Source of the DNA: Dehalococcoides sp.
GTDB lineage: Bacteria > Chloroflexota > Dehalococcoidia > Dehalococcoidales > RBG-16-60-22
Direction of reading: 5' to 3'
Length of the DNA stretch: 6,449 nt
Assembly (NCBI GenBank): GCA_030665795.1
Contig: DAOUZD010000042.1
Coordinates: 1 to 6,449 of the forward strand
A program made the position numbers and the translations under genes. Below are positions 5,563-6,449 of the stretch, piece by piece (position 1 is the stretch's first letter; each line of letters opens with the position of its first letter). The notes below the pieces were generated by a model. That model did no database searches. It saw nothing but the letters and a program-made list of their open reading frames with translations, and was not told the origin of the DNA.

Positions 5563-6449
5563 TATTCCCTCACTCCAAATATTTCAAATTCCCGCTCACT
5601 TCCCGTCTGGGCGATTTTTATGCCTTGGTTAATCATTTCCTCAAAGCCAGACATGGAAATATCCCTGCCGCCCAAACCGCCAACAAAACTAATTATCCTT
5701 GGTTTCTTAGCTTCATGGTATAAAGCTGCCTTAATCTCAGAGCAGACTGGTCCTCCCGGGCCACCAAAGGAGAGAGCTCTATCCAGTATAATGAGAACCT
5801 CGGCATCTTTAACTGCCTGGCGAAGCTCAGCAAAGGGGAAAGGCCGCCACAGGCGAAGCTTCAGCAGCCCTACATCTTTACCCTCGCCTCTCATCTTGTC
5901 CACAGCTACCATGGCAGTCTCGCTAAGACTTCCCATGGTCAGCAGGAGGACTTTAGCTCCTTCACTATGGTAACTTTCTACCGGGGAGTAATAGCGCCCG
6001 AAGGCCTTGCCAAATTCCTGCCAGCACTCAAGAATAACCTCTTTAGCCGCTTCCAAATTTATTTCCTGCGCCCACTTTACCTCGGTATAGATGAAAGGTG
6101 GCCCAAAAGCTCCCATAGTTACCGGTTTTTCCGGGTCTAGCGGTAGAGGGTACTTATATGGAGGGAGAAACTGGTTAACTTCACTCTGCTCAGGAAGTAT
6201 GATAGGCTCAATGACATGGGTCAGGGAAAACCCGTCCAGGTGAATCATCACCGGTAGTAAAACCCGGCTATCTTCACCAATGCGAAAGCCACAGATGACA
6301 TTGTCAACCGTCTCCTGCCCATTCTCAACAAATATTTGAATCCAGCCGGTATCTCGAACTGCCATCGCATCAGAGTGGTCACTCCAGATGCTAATTGGTG
6401 CTGATATGGCACGGTTAGCCACTGCCATAACTACCGGCAGCCGCATAGA
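5562..6449 (-). CDS. porA: 2-oxoacid (pyruvate) ferredoxin oxidoreductase, alpha subunit, N-terminus cut by right edge
   Basis: This is the C-terminal 295 residues of the alpha subunit that pairs with the beta subunit behind it. The pyrimidine-domain signature reads MRLPVVMAVANRAISAPISI, then WSDHSDAMAVRDTGWIQIF, followed by LLPVMIHLDGFSLTHVIEPI. After a linker around the PPYKYPLPLDPEKPVTMGAF stretch, the second domain (transketolase C-terminal-like) shows VLLLTMGSLSETAMVAVDKM, GLLKLRLWRPFPFAEL and RALSFGGPGGPV. Full-length PorA is close to 400 residues, so roughly 100 N-terminal residues lie beyond the window. The Met at 6446 is internal: a Ser codon precedes it and the motif is normally deep in the protein. 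Gamma and delta (ferredoxin-like) subunits are not visible; if present they should lie upstream of porA, outside the window. Confidence 0.93.
   Translation of the reverse strand, partial: SMRLPVVMAVANRAISAPISIWSDHSDAMAVRDTGWIQIFVENGQETVDNVICGFRIGEDSRVLLPVMIHLDGFSLTHVIEPIILPEQSEVNQFLPPYKYPLPLDPEKPVTMGAFGPPFIYTEVKWAQEINLEAAKEVILECWQEFGKAFGRYYSPVESYHSEGAKVLLLTMGSLSETAMVAVDKMRGEGKDVGLLKLRLWRPFPFAELRQAVKDAEVLIILDRALSFGGPGGPVCSEIKAALYHEAKKPRIISFVGGLGGRDISMSGFEEMINQGIKIAQTGSEREFEIFGVRE

Noticed and set aside
5497..5973. A 158-codon plus-strand frame across the porA/porB junction.
   Set aside because: It overlaps both por genes in antisense and has no protein-like motif.
6444..6446. ATG at 6446 as the real start of porA.
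   Set aside because: MRLPVVMAVANRA is an internal PorA motif and the frame continues to the window edge, so the true start is outside.

Overview
This window looks like the chromosome of an anaerobic or microaerophilic bacterium. The bacterial features are a proline tRNA with an encoded CCA end, good Shine-Dalgarno sites and sigma70-like promoters. The anaerobic lifestyle is inferred from the two-subunit, ferredoxin-type 2-oxoacid oxidoreductase (PorA/PorB). A Dehalococcoidia-like Chloroflexota origin would fit this gene mix, but that is a low-confidence guess from general knowledge; nothing in the sequence proves it.

Layout, left to right. 1-306 (minus) is the N-terminal part of a family 2 glycosyltransferase that runs off the left edge. 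307-911 has no intact gene. It holds a decayed reading frame (532-859, minus) whose end resembles the RCK_C/TrkA_C ligand-binding domain of potassium channels and transporters, plus a short, dubious frame behind a good ribosome binding site (401-507). 912-3272 (minus) is a two-gene operon read from hisF into an FMN-binding, glutamate-synthase-like protein, with a convincing promoter and a leader hairpin in front of hisF. 3490-4398 (plus) is a YegS/DagK-type lipid kinase transcribed divergently from hisF, with a TTG start. 4450-4527 (minus) is tRNA-Pro(UGG). 4612-6449 (minus) is porA (cut by the right edge) followed by porB, joined by a TAATG stop/start overlap.

How the genes relate. PorA and PorB are the catalytic core of one enzyme that exchanges a 2-oxoacid and CoA for acyl-CoA, CO2 and reduced ferredoxin. 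HisF is the cyclase half of imidazole-glycerol-phosphate synthase and normally takes ammonia from the glutaminase HisH, which is not in this window. The glutamate-synthase-like protein behind it resembles the FMN domain of enzymes that also use ammonia released from glutamine, but it lacks the usual 3Fe-4S cysteines and carries an N-terminal four-cysteine motif instead, so its reaction is open. The glycosyltransferase and lipid kinase fit envelope lipid or glycan metabolism.

I found no CRISPR array, insertion sequence, phage gene or recognisable defence system. The items most worth a second look are the unusual glutamate-synthase-like protein with its hisF pairing, and the frameshifted RCK_C remnant.
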